Both the position numbers and the translations under genes were made by a program. 8,088 bases of DNA, from assembly GCA_905235315.1 (NCBI GenBank), contig CAJOLG010000072.1, positions 1 through 8,088 on the forward strand, read 5' to 3'. Of the stretch, positions 1-6,500 are shown piece by piece (position 1 is the first letter of the stretch; each line of letters starts with the position of its first letter). Source of the stretch: an uncultured Solobacterium sp. (lineage in GTDB: Bacteria > Bacillota_I > Bacilli_A > Erysipelotrichales > Erysipelotrichaceae). A model generated the notes under the pieces. That model was not told where the DNA came from, ran no database searches, and saw nothing but the letters and a program-made list of their open reading frames with translations.

Positions 1-1080
1 ATCATTTTTCCTGAGGCGGTAATTGCACGAAGCCCCTAAGTACAGAAGACACCGCAGATGCCGGTTGCCTTTCTTCGATATCCGCAAATGTGTGCCGTCC
101 ACATCTCCGGACTGACGGATTTTTGGATTCAGACCTGCATATGCCGCTAATGCGCGCCTGTTTGTGAATCTTGTCATGTCTCCCAGTTCTGCGATCAGTC
201 TTGCCGCAAGATTGTCTCCGATCCCGACGATGGAACGGATGCTTGTGAAGTATGGCACCTTACGTGCTTCGTCGACCAGCTCGCTGAGAATACTGTCACA
301 GAGTGCCATCTGGCTCTGAAGCTGTTCAATGAGCTCGGGAAACTTGATCACTTCGATCTCAGTGACATCGCATCCGGAATAGCAGTGTTTTGCACATTCA
401 TACATCTTGTGAACAACCTCAGATACGAAGCCTGATTTATGCCCTGTCTTCTTCACGATCGCTTTAACGACCGTTTCTTCCTTATGCCTAAGAAGAAGTG
501 ATGGATGCGGATACTTCTTCAGCACCTCCATAGCTACTGGGTCATACAGACTGGAATGACCTTTGAAGCACTTATCCAAGCGGGGATAGAGGATATCCAG
601 ATAACTTCGGAAGTTCACTCTAAACATCCTCAGATGGTTGAGTTCCACCTCATAGTAACGGTTCAGTCTCTGCAGTCTGATGTACAGATCGTTCTGCTTA
701 TAGAACGGCAGAAGATTTTCTTCATCGTAATAAGCTTTAGCGATATGTGCACAGTCCAGATCGTCAGTCTTATTACTGTGCAGGTTTGTGTTGCGGTATG
801 CGGCTGATAACAGCGGAGAGATGATGTAGTACGGCATTTCATGATCATCCAGATACTTCTGGAGGCAGCGGTGATAGACACCGGTAGCTTCAAACACGAT
901 CGGTACTGTATCACATCCGCATTTCTCCTTTACCTTCTGAATGATCGCTTCGAGATCCGCAAATCCTTCAATGGTATCGTGCAGTACCTTTGGCTTACGG
1001 AATGGTGCACCTTTCTCAAGGAAAGGCTGGTAGTGGCAGCTGCCTTTGGAGACATCTACCGTGATGACTGGTCCTCTCAT
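1..1080 (-). CDS. IS110-family DEDD transposase/recombinase, C-terminus cut by window edge
   Basis: The reading frame is open from the ATG at 1078-1080 to the left edge, giving 360 codons without a stop. IS110 recombinases join a RuvC-like DEDD domain to a C-terminal Tnp_20-type domain with a catalytic serine and recombine DNA guided by a bridge RNA. The N-terminal part shows VDVSKG (Asp9), FEATG (Glu64) and KTDDLDCAHIAK (Asp106 and Asp109), matching the DEDD set. A helical linker follows. The C-terminal domain has the helix-hairpin-helix-like IVGIGDNLAARLIAELG near residues 284-300, then AAYAGLNP and IRQSG with the probable catalytic Ser324, then the conserved GTHLRISKKGNRHLR stretch. The start is supported by GGAGG at 1086-1090, five bases upstream. 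The core motifs are intact, so the protein may be active, but the final residues are not visible. Family call is very secure; activity is inferred. Confidence 0.93.
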   Translation of the reverse strand, partial: MRGPVITVDVSKGSCHYQPFLEKGAPFRKPKVLHDTIEGFADLEAIIQKVKEKCGCDTVPIVFEATGVYHRCLQKYLDDHEMPYYIISPLLSAAYRNTNLHSNKTDDLDCAHIAKAYYDEENLLPFYKQNDLYIRLQRLNRYYEVELNHLRMFRVNFRSYLDILYPRLDKCFKGHSSLYDPVAMEVLKKYPHPSLLLRHKEETVVKAIVKKTGHKSGFVSEVVHKMYECAKHCYSGCDVTEIEVIKFPELIEQLQSQMALCDSILSELVDEARKVPYFTSIRSIVGIGDNLAARLIAELGDMTRFTNRRALAAYAGLNPKIRQSGDVDGTHLRISKKGNRHLRCLLYLGASCNYRLRKND

Positions 1081-1184
1081 AGGAACCTCCCTTCATGCAT
1101 AGATCCCTGGCAAGACTTCCCCGCACCCTGTATCAGACCATTTTTCTGGGTTATATCCGGCATCGCAATATGTTGCTTGTGCGT

Positions 1185-1351
1185 GCTCATTTCGATAAAA
1201 CGACCTTTGACACAAGAGGGAAGCAGAACGTTTTATGTGACTGACTCGCGGTTACACCGGGTCTAAAAAACCCCACGTTCTTACTTTGCCCGGGCCGATC
1301 TGACTGTATGCCTACAGCAGAAAGGCCAGGAACCACTGGTGCTCCTGACCT
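1185..1351 (-). ncRNA. Candidate IS110 bridge RNA (boundaries approximate)
   Basis: This stretch lies upstream of the transposase, where IS110-group elements encode the bridge RNA that pairs with both target and donor DNA. On the minus strand it can fold into successive hairpins. The first pairs 1343-1351 with 1323-1331 (nine pairs, one G-U), with a further short pairing inside. The second is CTGTA/TACAG at 1304-1317 with a four-base loop. The third, at 1243-1263, has CGGT/ACCG around a three-base loop and an outer GAC/GTC after an internal loop. The fourth is an eight-pair stem, 1195-1202 with 1229-1236, around a 26-base loop. A 5' stem-loop followed by large loops agrees with the published bridge RNA layout. 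I did not run a covariance model, and the individual loops cannot be assigned as target or donor loops here. Confidence 0.45.
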
Positions 1352-1355
1352 CTTT

Positions 1356-1361
1356 ATCATA
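1356..1361 (-). promoter_or_regulatory. -10-like box at the insertion sequence end
   Basis: The minus strand reads TATGAT, and a transcript starting about seven bases downstream would begin at the first hairpin of the candidate bridge RNA. No good -35 box is seen 16-19 bases upstream (the sequence there resembles TAGGAA). IS110 elements are known to rebuild a full promoter when the two ends join in the circular form, which would explain a -10 without a -35. This is weak evidence on its own. Confidence 0.35.
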
Positions 1362-1389
1362 TGTTTATCGAAGGTTATCTTCCTAATAT

Positions 1390-1414
1390 GATCAGGATCA
1401 GTGTGTTCCTGATT
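1390..1414. repeat. Inverted repeat between insertion sequence and host terminator
   Basis: ATCAGGA at 1391-1397 and TCCTGAT at 1407-1413 form a seven-pair stem, extended by one G-T pair, around a nine-base loop. No T-run follows in either direction, so it does not look like a second terminator. It could be a subterminal structure of the insertion sequence or host sequence. Confidence 0.35.
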
Positions 1415-1423
1415 TCAGAATAG

Positions 1424-1468
1424 AAAAAAACGATATACAGGTTCCGGAAGGATTCCTTCTGTATATCG
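1424..1468 (-). terminator. Rho-independent terminator of the gltX/peptidyltransferase operon
   Basis: Perfect ten-base arms CGATATACAG (1431-1440) and CTGTATATCG (1459-1468) enclose an 18-base loop that can itself pair partly. In the minus direction the stem is followed at once by seven Ts (1424-1430). It sits about 40 bases after the peptidyltransferase stop codon and would end that operon. It would also shield the operon from the adjacent insertion sequence. Confidence 0.88.
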
Positions 1469-1509
1469 TATCGGACTGTGGGAACACCGGAAGATTTTCC
1501 CGGCAGTGC

Positions 1510-2748
1510 TCAGTTGTTATCGGATTTCTTCTGATACCGGAGTTTCCATATCTTGTGACGGACACGAACTTCCATGGATTTTTCTTTCCGGAACCGTTCA
1601 TAGGCACGGGGATTGAGCACATAATCAAATTCCCCGATGTGTTCGATGAATTCAGGGCCGAATGACCGTTTGTAAGAATACAGTCCGTATTCCGCATCCT
1701 CTTTGGAGGTGACCCCGGAAAACCCGCACATATCATAGCGGGTTACGCCGAGCGATTTCATATCCCGGATTGCGAAACTATGAAGATTATCGACCGGTTT
1801 GATGAAATTAAACGCCTTATGATTGTAGGTATAAAGATCCCAGCTCATATCTCCGTAATAGAGAAAGATTCCGCAGGCAATGGGAAGCTTTGATCCGTAC
1901 TGCTGCTTCAGTTCGCCGGCGTGGATCAGATCCTTCTCTTTGGAAGCTCTGGCTTCCGGATCCTTGCGGTATTTTTTTGAGCCGAGTTCTTCGGTAATTC
2001 CGGCAATCATCTGATCGAGATCGATTTCTGTCACATAGAACCGCGCATGACCCTGGAAACAGTCAAGCAGATCACGGAAGAAGGATTCGGAATGGGGACG
2101 GAATCCGTCTATTTCACTCAGCATCTTTTCAAATTCCATGAGCGTCGGAATATCTTCGGCAGAACCGATCCGGGTCGTCACACCGGATACCTTATGCCGG
2201 TTCAGACTGGTCTTTCTCGGTTTTGTGAATCCGGCGAGAATCTCTTCCTCCGGCCGGCTGATGTCGATGATCAGCGTATACCGGTTGGTCCAGCTGCCGT
2301 CATAGGCGTAATTATAGCCGCGGTGACGGAATCCAAGCCGGATCAGGTCTTCTGTAACAGATTCATTGTCAATGCCCGGTACCTGTTCTCCATTGATATC
2401 CCGGCTTACCCGAATCACATCCGGATCAATGCGCAGGAACTCGGCATGGCGGAATTCTGCATATTCCTGAAGGGAATGCATAATATCTTCGCGAAGTTCC
2501 GGATTTTCATAGTCAAAGCAGGGGCCTTTGGGCACATAAATATACGGATGCCCGAGAAACGAGTTTTCCAGGGCCATCGCTGTACCGACCAGCTCATCGT
2601 TTTCATAGAATCCAAAGAACACGCACGAAGAACCTTCCGTTCGGGTCTTGAATTCGCCCCACGCGGATGTCTTCATATAATGCACATAGTGATTCCCCGC
2701 AACGAACCGGTTCAGCTGTGCTTCTGTTATTATCCGACGGTCAATCAT
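1510..2748 (-). CDS. FemABX/MurM-type aminoacyl-tRNA-dependent peptidyltransferase
   Basis: The 412-residue protein matches the FemABX family in length and layout. These cytoplasmic, membrane-associated enzymes move amino acids from aminoacyl-tRNA onto the stem peptide of lipid-linked peptidoglycan precursors to build the cross-bridge. Two GNAT-like halves are visible. The first has SAWGEFK near residue 28 and PYIYVPKGPCFDY near 68-80. A charged helical insertion at about 242-288 fits the coiled-coil arm. The second half has YDMCGFSG (338-345), then GLYSYKRSFGPEFIEHIGEFDYVLNP, a classic family signature. The start ATG overlaps the gltX stop (ATGA at 2745-2748), with GGAG within the end of gltX as the ribosome binding site, so translation is probably coupled. 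The transferred residue (Ser, Ala, Gly or other) cannot be read from the sequence. The gene is complete and intact. Confidence 0.9.
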   Translation of the reverse strand: MIDRRIITEAQLNRFVAGNHYVHYMKTSAWGEFKTRTEGSSCVFFGFYENDELVGTAMALENSFLGHPYIYVPKGPCFDYENPELREDIMHSLQEYAEFRHAEFLRIDPDVIRVSRDINGEQVPGIDNESVTEDLIRLGFRHRGYNYAYDGSWTNRYTLIIDISRPEEEILAGFTKPRKTSLNRHKVSGVTTRIGSAEDIPTLMEFEKMLSEIDGFRPHSESFFRDLLDCFQGHARFYVTEIDLDQMIAGITEELGSKKYRKDPEARASKEKDLIHAGELKQQYGSKLPIACGIFLYYGDMSWDLYTYNHKAFNFIKPVDNLHSFAIRDMKSLGVTRYDMCGFSGVTSKEDAEYGLYSYKRSFGPEFIEHIGEFDYVLNPRAYERFRKEKSMEVRVRHKIWKLRYQKKSDNN

Positions 2749-4202
2749 TCATTCTCCAGCTGTGCAATTGAGAGATCCAGGCGGCGGAGAGTCTCGTCTT
2801 TGCCGAGAATTTCCGCAATTTCGATTGCGCCGCCCGGGGTGGCAGGCTTTCCGCTGATCGCTACACGAAGCGGGAACAGAACCTGTCCGTTTTTCCTGCC
2901 GAGTTTTGCCGGAAGCTCCATGAGACGGTCATGAAGCGTATCATGCGTCCAGTCATCGATGCCGCTGAGCAGTTCGCGGCATGCGGGGAGAGTCTCCTTT
3001 GCGACAGCAGGATCTGTTTTCATCTTTTTATTGATGTAAAGGTCGTTTGAGAAGGAAGGGAACGTATCATAGAAATCGAGCATTGACGGAATCTCACACA
3101 GGGTGTTTGCGCGCTGCTGCACACCTGCGGCGATTTTTTTGATGTCGAAATCTCCCTTAACGGCCTGGCGGATATACGGCTCGGTAAGTTTTACATAGGA
3201 ATCAAGATCCATCCCGCGCAGCCAGAGACCGTTGATGCTGGTGAGCTTAACCGGGTCAAAGATTGCGCCGTTCTGACCGATATGCTTTACATTAAATGCC
3301 TGCACGAGTTCCTCAAGGGTAAAGATTTCCTGATTGTTCTCCGGGCTCCATCCCAGCATTGCGATGTAATTCAGCACCGCTTCCGGCAGATAGCCTTTTT
3401 GCATGAGATCCTGAAAGGACGCATCTCCGTTGCGCTTGGAAAGCTTGTGATGCTCATCCTTCATAACAGGCGGACAGTGAATATAACGGGGTTTTTCCCA
3501 GCCGAACGCATCATAAATCAGATTGTATTTCGGTGTTGAAGAAAGATATTCCATCCCGCGTACGACATCGGTAATACCCATCAGATGGTCATCGATGACA
3601 TTCGCAAAGTTGTAAGTAGGGAAGCCGTCGCTTTTAATCAGCACCTGCTCATCAAGAATACTGTTGTCCACTTCAATATGACCGAAGACCGCATCATCAA
3701 AGGATGTGGATCCTGCAGAGGGGATGGTCTGGCGAATGACAAACGGCTCACCGGCAGCGATCCGGGATTCTGCTTCTTCAATGGAAAGATATTTGCACGG
3801 GTCATCATACTTGAAACTGTCGCCGTTTCCGCTCTGCGCTGCTTTTGCGGCGGAAATCGTTTCCTCATCGCAGAAACAGTAGTGCGCACCGCCAAGGCGG
3901 ATGAGCTGTTTTGCATAATCCATATACAGGCCCGAGCGTACCCGCTCGCTCTGCACATAGGGACCGACAGGACCGCCGACATCCGGACCTTCATCGTGTT
4001 TCAGCCCGCATTGGCGCATCGTATCATAAATAACATCGCAGGCTCCTTCCACCAGTCTTCCCTGATCGGTGTCTTCGATCCGCAGGATAAATACACCCTC
4101 AGGGTCTTTTTTGGCAATCAGATACGCCCAGAGTGCAGTTCTGAGATTTCCGATATGCATATAGCCGGTCGGACTTGGCGCAAATCTAGTACGAATACTC
4201 AT
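2745..4202 (-). CDS. gltX: Glutamyl-tRNA synthetase (GluRS)
   Basis: The 485-residue length is normal for bacterial GluRS, a cytoplasmic class Ic synthetase that attaches glutamate to tRNA-Glu. In bacteria without GlnRS it also charges tRNA-Gln, which the GatCAB amidotransferase then corrects. The sequence begins with RFAPSPTGYMHIGNLRTAL, holding the HIGH-type motif HIGN at 16-19. It continues with LRIEDTD (40-46), a YCFCDEE stretch at 108-114, and KLSKR (253-257), the KMSKS loop. The C-terminal part from about residue 310 fits the helical anticodon-binding domain. The start is supported by AAGGAG at 4208-4213, six bases upstream. It is the first gene of a two-gene operon. Whether it is discriminating or non-discriminating cannot be judged here; the tRNA-Gln gene 2.3 kb away makes the question relevant. 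Confidence 0.96.
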   Translation of the reverse strand: MSIRTRFAPSPTGYMHIGNLRTALWAYLIAKKDPEGVFILRIEDTDQGRLVEGACDVIYDTMRQCGLKHDEGPDVGGPVGPYVQSERVRSGLYMDYAKQLIRLGGAHYCFCDEETISAAKAAQSGNGDSFKYDDPCKYLSIEEAESRIAAGEPFVIRQTIPSAGSTSFDDAVFGHIEVDNSILDEQVLIKSDGFPTYNFANVIDDHLMGITDVVRGMEYLSSTPKYNLIYDAFGWEKPRYIHCPPVMKDEHHKLSKRNGDASFQDLMQKGYLPEAVLNYIAMLGWSPENNQEIFTLEELVQAFNVKHIGQNGAIFDPVKLTSINGLWLRGMDLDSYVKLTEPYIRQAVKGDFDIKKIAAGVQQRANTLCEIPSMLDFYDTFPSFSNDLYINKKMKTDPAVAKETLPACRELLSGIDDWTHDTLHDRLMELPAKLGRKNGQVLFPLRVAISGKPATPGGAIEIAEILGKDETLRRLDLSIAQLENE

Positions 4203-4235
4203 TTTTTCTCCTTGTTCTCGTTTTATGCGTGTTTA

Positions 4236-4264
4236 ATTCTATCCCAAACAGGTTCAGTTCTCAA
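4236..4264 (-). promoter_or_regulatory. Sigma-A promoter of gltX
   Basis: On the minus strand, TTGAGA (4259-4264) and TAGAAT (4236-4241) are separated by exactly 17 bases. A start about seven bases downstream would give a leader of only about 27 bases before the gltX ATG. That is too short for a T-box or other riboswitch. Confidence 0.7.
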
Positions 4265-4310
4265 TTGCCGTTATGGATAAAATCAATATGAAAAACCGGA
4301 TTCCATACTA

Positions 4311-4316
4311 TATAAT
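4311..4316 (+). promoter_or_regulatory. -10 box of the peptide/phosphatase operon
   Basis: A perfect TATAAT lies here, but no good -35 box is found 16-18 bases upstream (the sequence is near ATGAAA), so an activator or alternative recognition is possible. Transcription would start near 4323, just before the leader hairpins. A second weak possibility is TTGCCG at 4265-4270 with TATGAA at 4287-4292. The intergenic space is shared with the divergent gltX promoter. Confidence 0.45.
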
Positions 4317-4323
4317 TTATTAA

Positions 4324-4368
4324 AGAATCAGAATGGAATGTCCCTGATTCTGCGGAATCATATTTTTT
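4324..4368 (+). promoter_or_regulatory. Attenuator-like leader with competing hairpins
   Basis: Three segments can pair in two exclusive ways. Segment 1, AGAATCAG (4324-4331), is fully complementary to segment 2, CTGATTCT (4344-4351). The TGATTC part of segment 2 (4345-4350) is also fully complementary to segment 3, GAATCA (4355-4360), around a four-base loop. The 2:3 hairpin is followed by TATTTTTT (4361-4368), so it resembles a weak intrinsic terminator, and the 1:2 hairpin would act as the anti-terminator. No upstream plus-strand gene exists for it to terminate. The ligand or factor that would choose between them is unknown. The stems are short, so this is a candidate only. Confidence 0.45.
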
Positions 4369-4400
4369 CGTGAATTTCATATCATAGATGGAGGTGCCAC

Positions 4401-4583
4401 ATGATTGAAAAACTGAATGCAGTTAAACTTGATGATGAGTTGATGGATAAGATTGAGGGCGGTATCGGAACCGCTGAAGAGGCAAAAAAGCTTCAGCTCA
4501 CAAATCTTGGAAACATATTCCATTTCGGAAAAAATGTCTCCGGCAATAACGGTGTTTTCAAAGGCGGGTCAAGCACAAAGTAA
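4401..4583 (+). CDS. Small peptide precursor with double-glycine leader
   Basis: The 60-residue product starts with a typical double-glycine leader: KLDDELMDKIEGG ends at Gly20-Gly21, with the usual hydrophobic/acidic spacing (Leu10, Leu14, Ile18). Such leaders are cut after GG by C39-peptidase ABC exporters, releasing bacteriocins or peptide pheromones. Cleavage would free a 39-residue core, residues 22-60, that has no cysteine, is rich in Gly, Asn and Lys, and ends FKGGSSTK. I do not recognise the core as a known bacteriocin. The start has a strong GGAGGTG site (4390-4396) four bases upstream. The gene directly precedes the sensor phosphatase gene, in the same frame, separated by the stop and two codons. 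No exporter or immunity gene is in view. Roles as a signal, bacteriocin or non-secreted partner of the phosphatase remain open. Confidence 0.7.
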   Translation: MIEKLNAVKLDDELMDKIEGGIGTAEEAKKLQLTNLGNIFHFGKNVSGNNGVFKGGSSTK

Positions 4584-4589
4584 TCCGGC

Positions 4590-6377
4590 ATGAGCTCTGC
4601 GGATCACAAAAAAAAGCAGTCTTTGGAGAAGGCTGCGTTCTGGTATATTTTCTTTGCGGCAGGGATGCTGATTTTTTTGATAACGGTTTTTGAACTGATC
4701 GTTAACGGGTATTCCTTACTGCAGAACTACAAGCGGGAATCGAACGAGGATGTCGGCTATGCAATTCGCCTGATCGGTGCGGAGTATCTGGAGGATATCT
4801 TCCGCGAGACGGAAGAAGTGTACTACTCCACCCCGGAGGAAATCCGTTCCGAGCGCTTTTCGAACGAATACAAAGAACGGCTGATTCCGCTTGTGGACGA
4901 AGATTTCATGGATGCACGCTTTGTGATGACATCGTGCCGGGAAGAAAATAACCTCAACAATGTCTCACTGGTTTTTGTGGATGAAGAGCATAATCGTACC
5001 GTCTATGTCATTGACGGAGATACGGATGAGAATGCCTATCTCCCCGGGCAGTGGCTTTCCGTTGAGATGGCCGAGACGGAAACGATTGCGGAAATGCGTA
5101 AGATTCACGATTCCAACTGGCGGATGTTCATCACATACGGAAAGGTTTCCGGATGGACGGCGACCAACTATGTTGATGTCCTCGATACCAACGGCAACTG
5201 GATCGGGTATGGTGTGGTTGATATTGATATCAACGACTTCTTCTCCAAGATGTACCAGTTTCTCCGCGTCTTCATTCCGCTCATCCTGCTGGTTGTGACG
5301 TACGGCGCATTCCGGGTCAGCTCAATTCTGCGCAAACGTCTGATTACTCCGATCAACCAGCTTGCGGCGGCAGCGCAGGAATATACCGAACAGGATAAGG
5401 TAAACTCCAGCCAGGCAACTTCCGTCTTCAGCAATCTGCATCTGAATACCAATGACGAGATTCAGGATCTTTGGGGAACAATGGTAAACATGGAAAGCGA
5501 TCTGCATATGACGATGGACCGCATCCGTGCGGTAACCGCCGAGCAGGAAAAGCTGAAAGGGGAACAGGAACGGCTGAACAACGAGCTGGCAATTGCGACC
5601 AGCATTCAGGAGGGAATTCTTCCGCGTACCTTCCCGGCATTCCCGAATCATAACGAATTTGATATCTATGCATCGATGAAACCGGCCCAGGAAGTCGGCG
5701 GCGATTTCTATGATTATTTCCTGCTGGATGATGATCGTCTTGCGCTTGTGATTGCGGATGTGTCCGGAAAGGGGATTTCTGCGGCGCTCTTCATGGTCAT
5801 TGCCAAGACACTGATTCAGAAGGAAACAATCCTTGAGCCGGATGATCTTTCAGCGGTGCTCACTTCGGTTAATAAACAGCTGATCGAAGGCAATGAAGCA
5901 GAAATGTTTGTGACGGTCTGGCTTGCGGTAGTCACGCTTTCGACCGGCCATGTGGAGTATGTCAACGCCGGTCACGAATATCCTGCAATACGCCGGAAAG
6001 GCGGCAGCTTTGAACTCTTTAAGGATATTCACGGTATTCCGGTTGCGGCGATGGATAACGCAAAATTCAAACAAGGGCAGTTTGAACTTCATCCGGGTGA
6101 TACGCTTTATATTTATACCGATGGAGTTACCGATGCGATTAATCCGAAAGGAAACAACTTCGGGATCGAAGGCACCATCAATGCGCTTAACCGGAATCCG
6201 GACGGAAGCCCGAAAGAAATCAACGATGCGGTATGTGATGCAATTGATGAATTCCGCGGGGAAGAACCGCGGTTTGACGACACCACCATGGTAGTTATGA
6301 AATACTTCGGGCCATCTGCGAAGCCCTCTGAAACAGAGGAATCAGATGCCGAAACAGATCCGAAGGAAACGGTATAA
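4590..6377 (+). CDS. Membrane sensor PP2C/SpoIIE-type serine phosphatase with HAMP domain
   Basis: The 595-residue protein is built like a transmembrane receptor. A first membrane segment spans about residues 15-38. An outer domain of about 180 residues follows; its end (YVDVLDTNGNWIGYGVVDIDI, about 194-214) looks like a Cache-type sensor. The second membrane segment is at about 225-245, then HAMP (about 246-300) and a coiled coil with SIQEGILP (338-345), the RsbU/SpoIIE switch helix region. The phosphatase domain carries GGDFYD (Asp372), IADVSGKG (Asp390), IYTDG (Asp511) and FDDTTMVV (Asp564), the expected metal ligands, so it should be active. An acidic tail ends the protein. Relatives dephosphorylate anti-anti-sigma factors, but none is encoded here. 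The ATG follows the peptide stop by six bases and has no clear ribosome binding site, so translation probably depends on the peptide gene. Confidence 0.9.
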   Translation: MSSADHKKKQSLEKAAFWYIFFAAGMLIFLITVFELIVNGYSLLQNYKRESNEDVGYAIRLIGAEYLEDIFRETEEVYYSTPEEIRSERFSNEYKERLIPLVDEDFMDARFVMTSCREENNLNNVSLVFVDEEHNRTVYVIDGDTDENAYLPGQWLSVEMAETETIAEMRKIHDSNWRMFITYGKVSGWTATNYVDVLDTNGNWIGYGVVDIDINDFFSKMYQFLRVFIPLILLVVTYGAFRVSSILRKRLITPINQLAAAAQEYTEQDKVNSSQATSVFSNLHLNTNDEIQDLWGTMVNMESDLHMTMDRIRAVTAEQEKLKGEQERLNNELAIATSIQEGILPRTFPAFPNHNEFDIYASMKPAQEVGGDFYDYFLLDDDRLALVIADVSGKGISAALFMVIAKTLIQKETILEPDDLSAVLTSVNKQLIEGNEAEMFVTVWLAVVTLSTGHVEYVNAGHEYPAIRRKGGSFELFKDIHGIPVAAMDNAKFKQGQFELHPGDTLYIYTDGVTDAINPKGNNFGIEGTINALNRNPDGSPKEINDAVCDAIDEFRGEEPRFDDTTMVVMKYFGPSAKPSETEESDAETDPKETV

Positions 6378-6379
6378 GG

Positions 6380-6416
6380 AAGCACTTCTGCCTGCTGTCT
6401 GCGGCGAAGTGCTTTT
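6380..6416 (+). terminator. Rho-independent terminator after the phosphatase gene
   Basis: AAGCACTTC (6380-6388) and GAAGTGCTT (6406-6414) form a nine-pair stem, extended inside by GCC/GGC, starting three bases after the stop codon. The T-run is short (6413-6416, then CTTC), so termination may be incomplete. Confidence 0.72.
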
Positions 6417-6459
6417 CTTCCGTAACCTCCGCTTCCCGGCAAGATTTTTTGAAAAAGTA

Positions 6460-6487
6460 TTGCAAAAATAATATCGGATTGTATAAT
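6460..6487 (+). promoter_or_regulatory. Promoter of the tRNA-Gln gene
   Basis: TTGCAA (6460-6465) and a perfect TATAAT (6482-6487) are 16 bases apart. The start of the mature tRNA lies 13 bases after the -10 box, leaving a short 5' leader for RNase P. Confidence 0.72.
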
Positions 6488-6500
6488 AAATCGTGCGTAT

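Larger units (their letters stand above)
1..1372 (-). mobile_element. IS110-family insertion sequence, partial (right edge approximate)
   Basis: The element is defined by its DEDD/Ser transposase on the minus strand plus a structured non-coding region upstream of the start codon, the arrangement typical of the IS110 group (the IS1111 group has its long non-coding region downstream). The far end, with the transposase C-terminus, lies outside the window. IS110 elements usually lack clear terminal inverted repeats and often make no target duplication, so the near end cannot be fixed by eye. I place it just beyond the -10-like box at 1356-1361, and certainly before the host terminator at 1424-1468, which is intact. 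No disrupted gene is visible at the insertion site, which is the space downstream of the peptidyltransferase gene. Confidence 0.8.

Noticed and set aside
841..1266. Plus-strand open frame of 141 codons at the insertion sequence
   Set aside because: It covers the antisense of the transposase N-terminus and the structured non-coding region; no start signal or known domain.
2047..2934. Plus-strand open frame of 295 codons
   Set aside because: It lies opposite the peptidyltransferase and the end of gltX, both with clear family motifs, and shows no recognisable domain.
4203..4264. T-box riboswitch upstream of gltX
   Set aside because: The likely transcription start leaves only about 27 bases of leader, far too short for a T-box.
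4401..4583. Lanthipeptide or sactipeptide precursor
   Set aside because: The core has no cysteine and no modification enzyme gene is nearby; an unmodified GG-leader peptide fits better.
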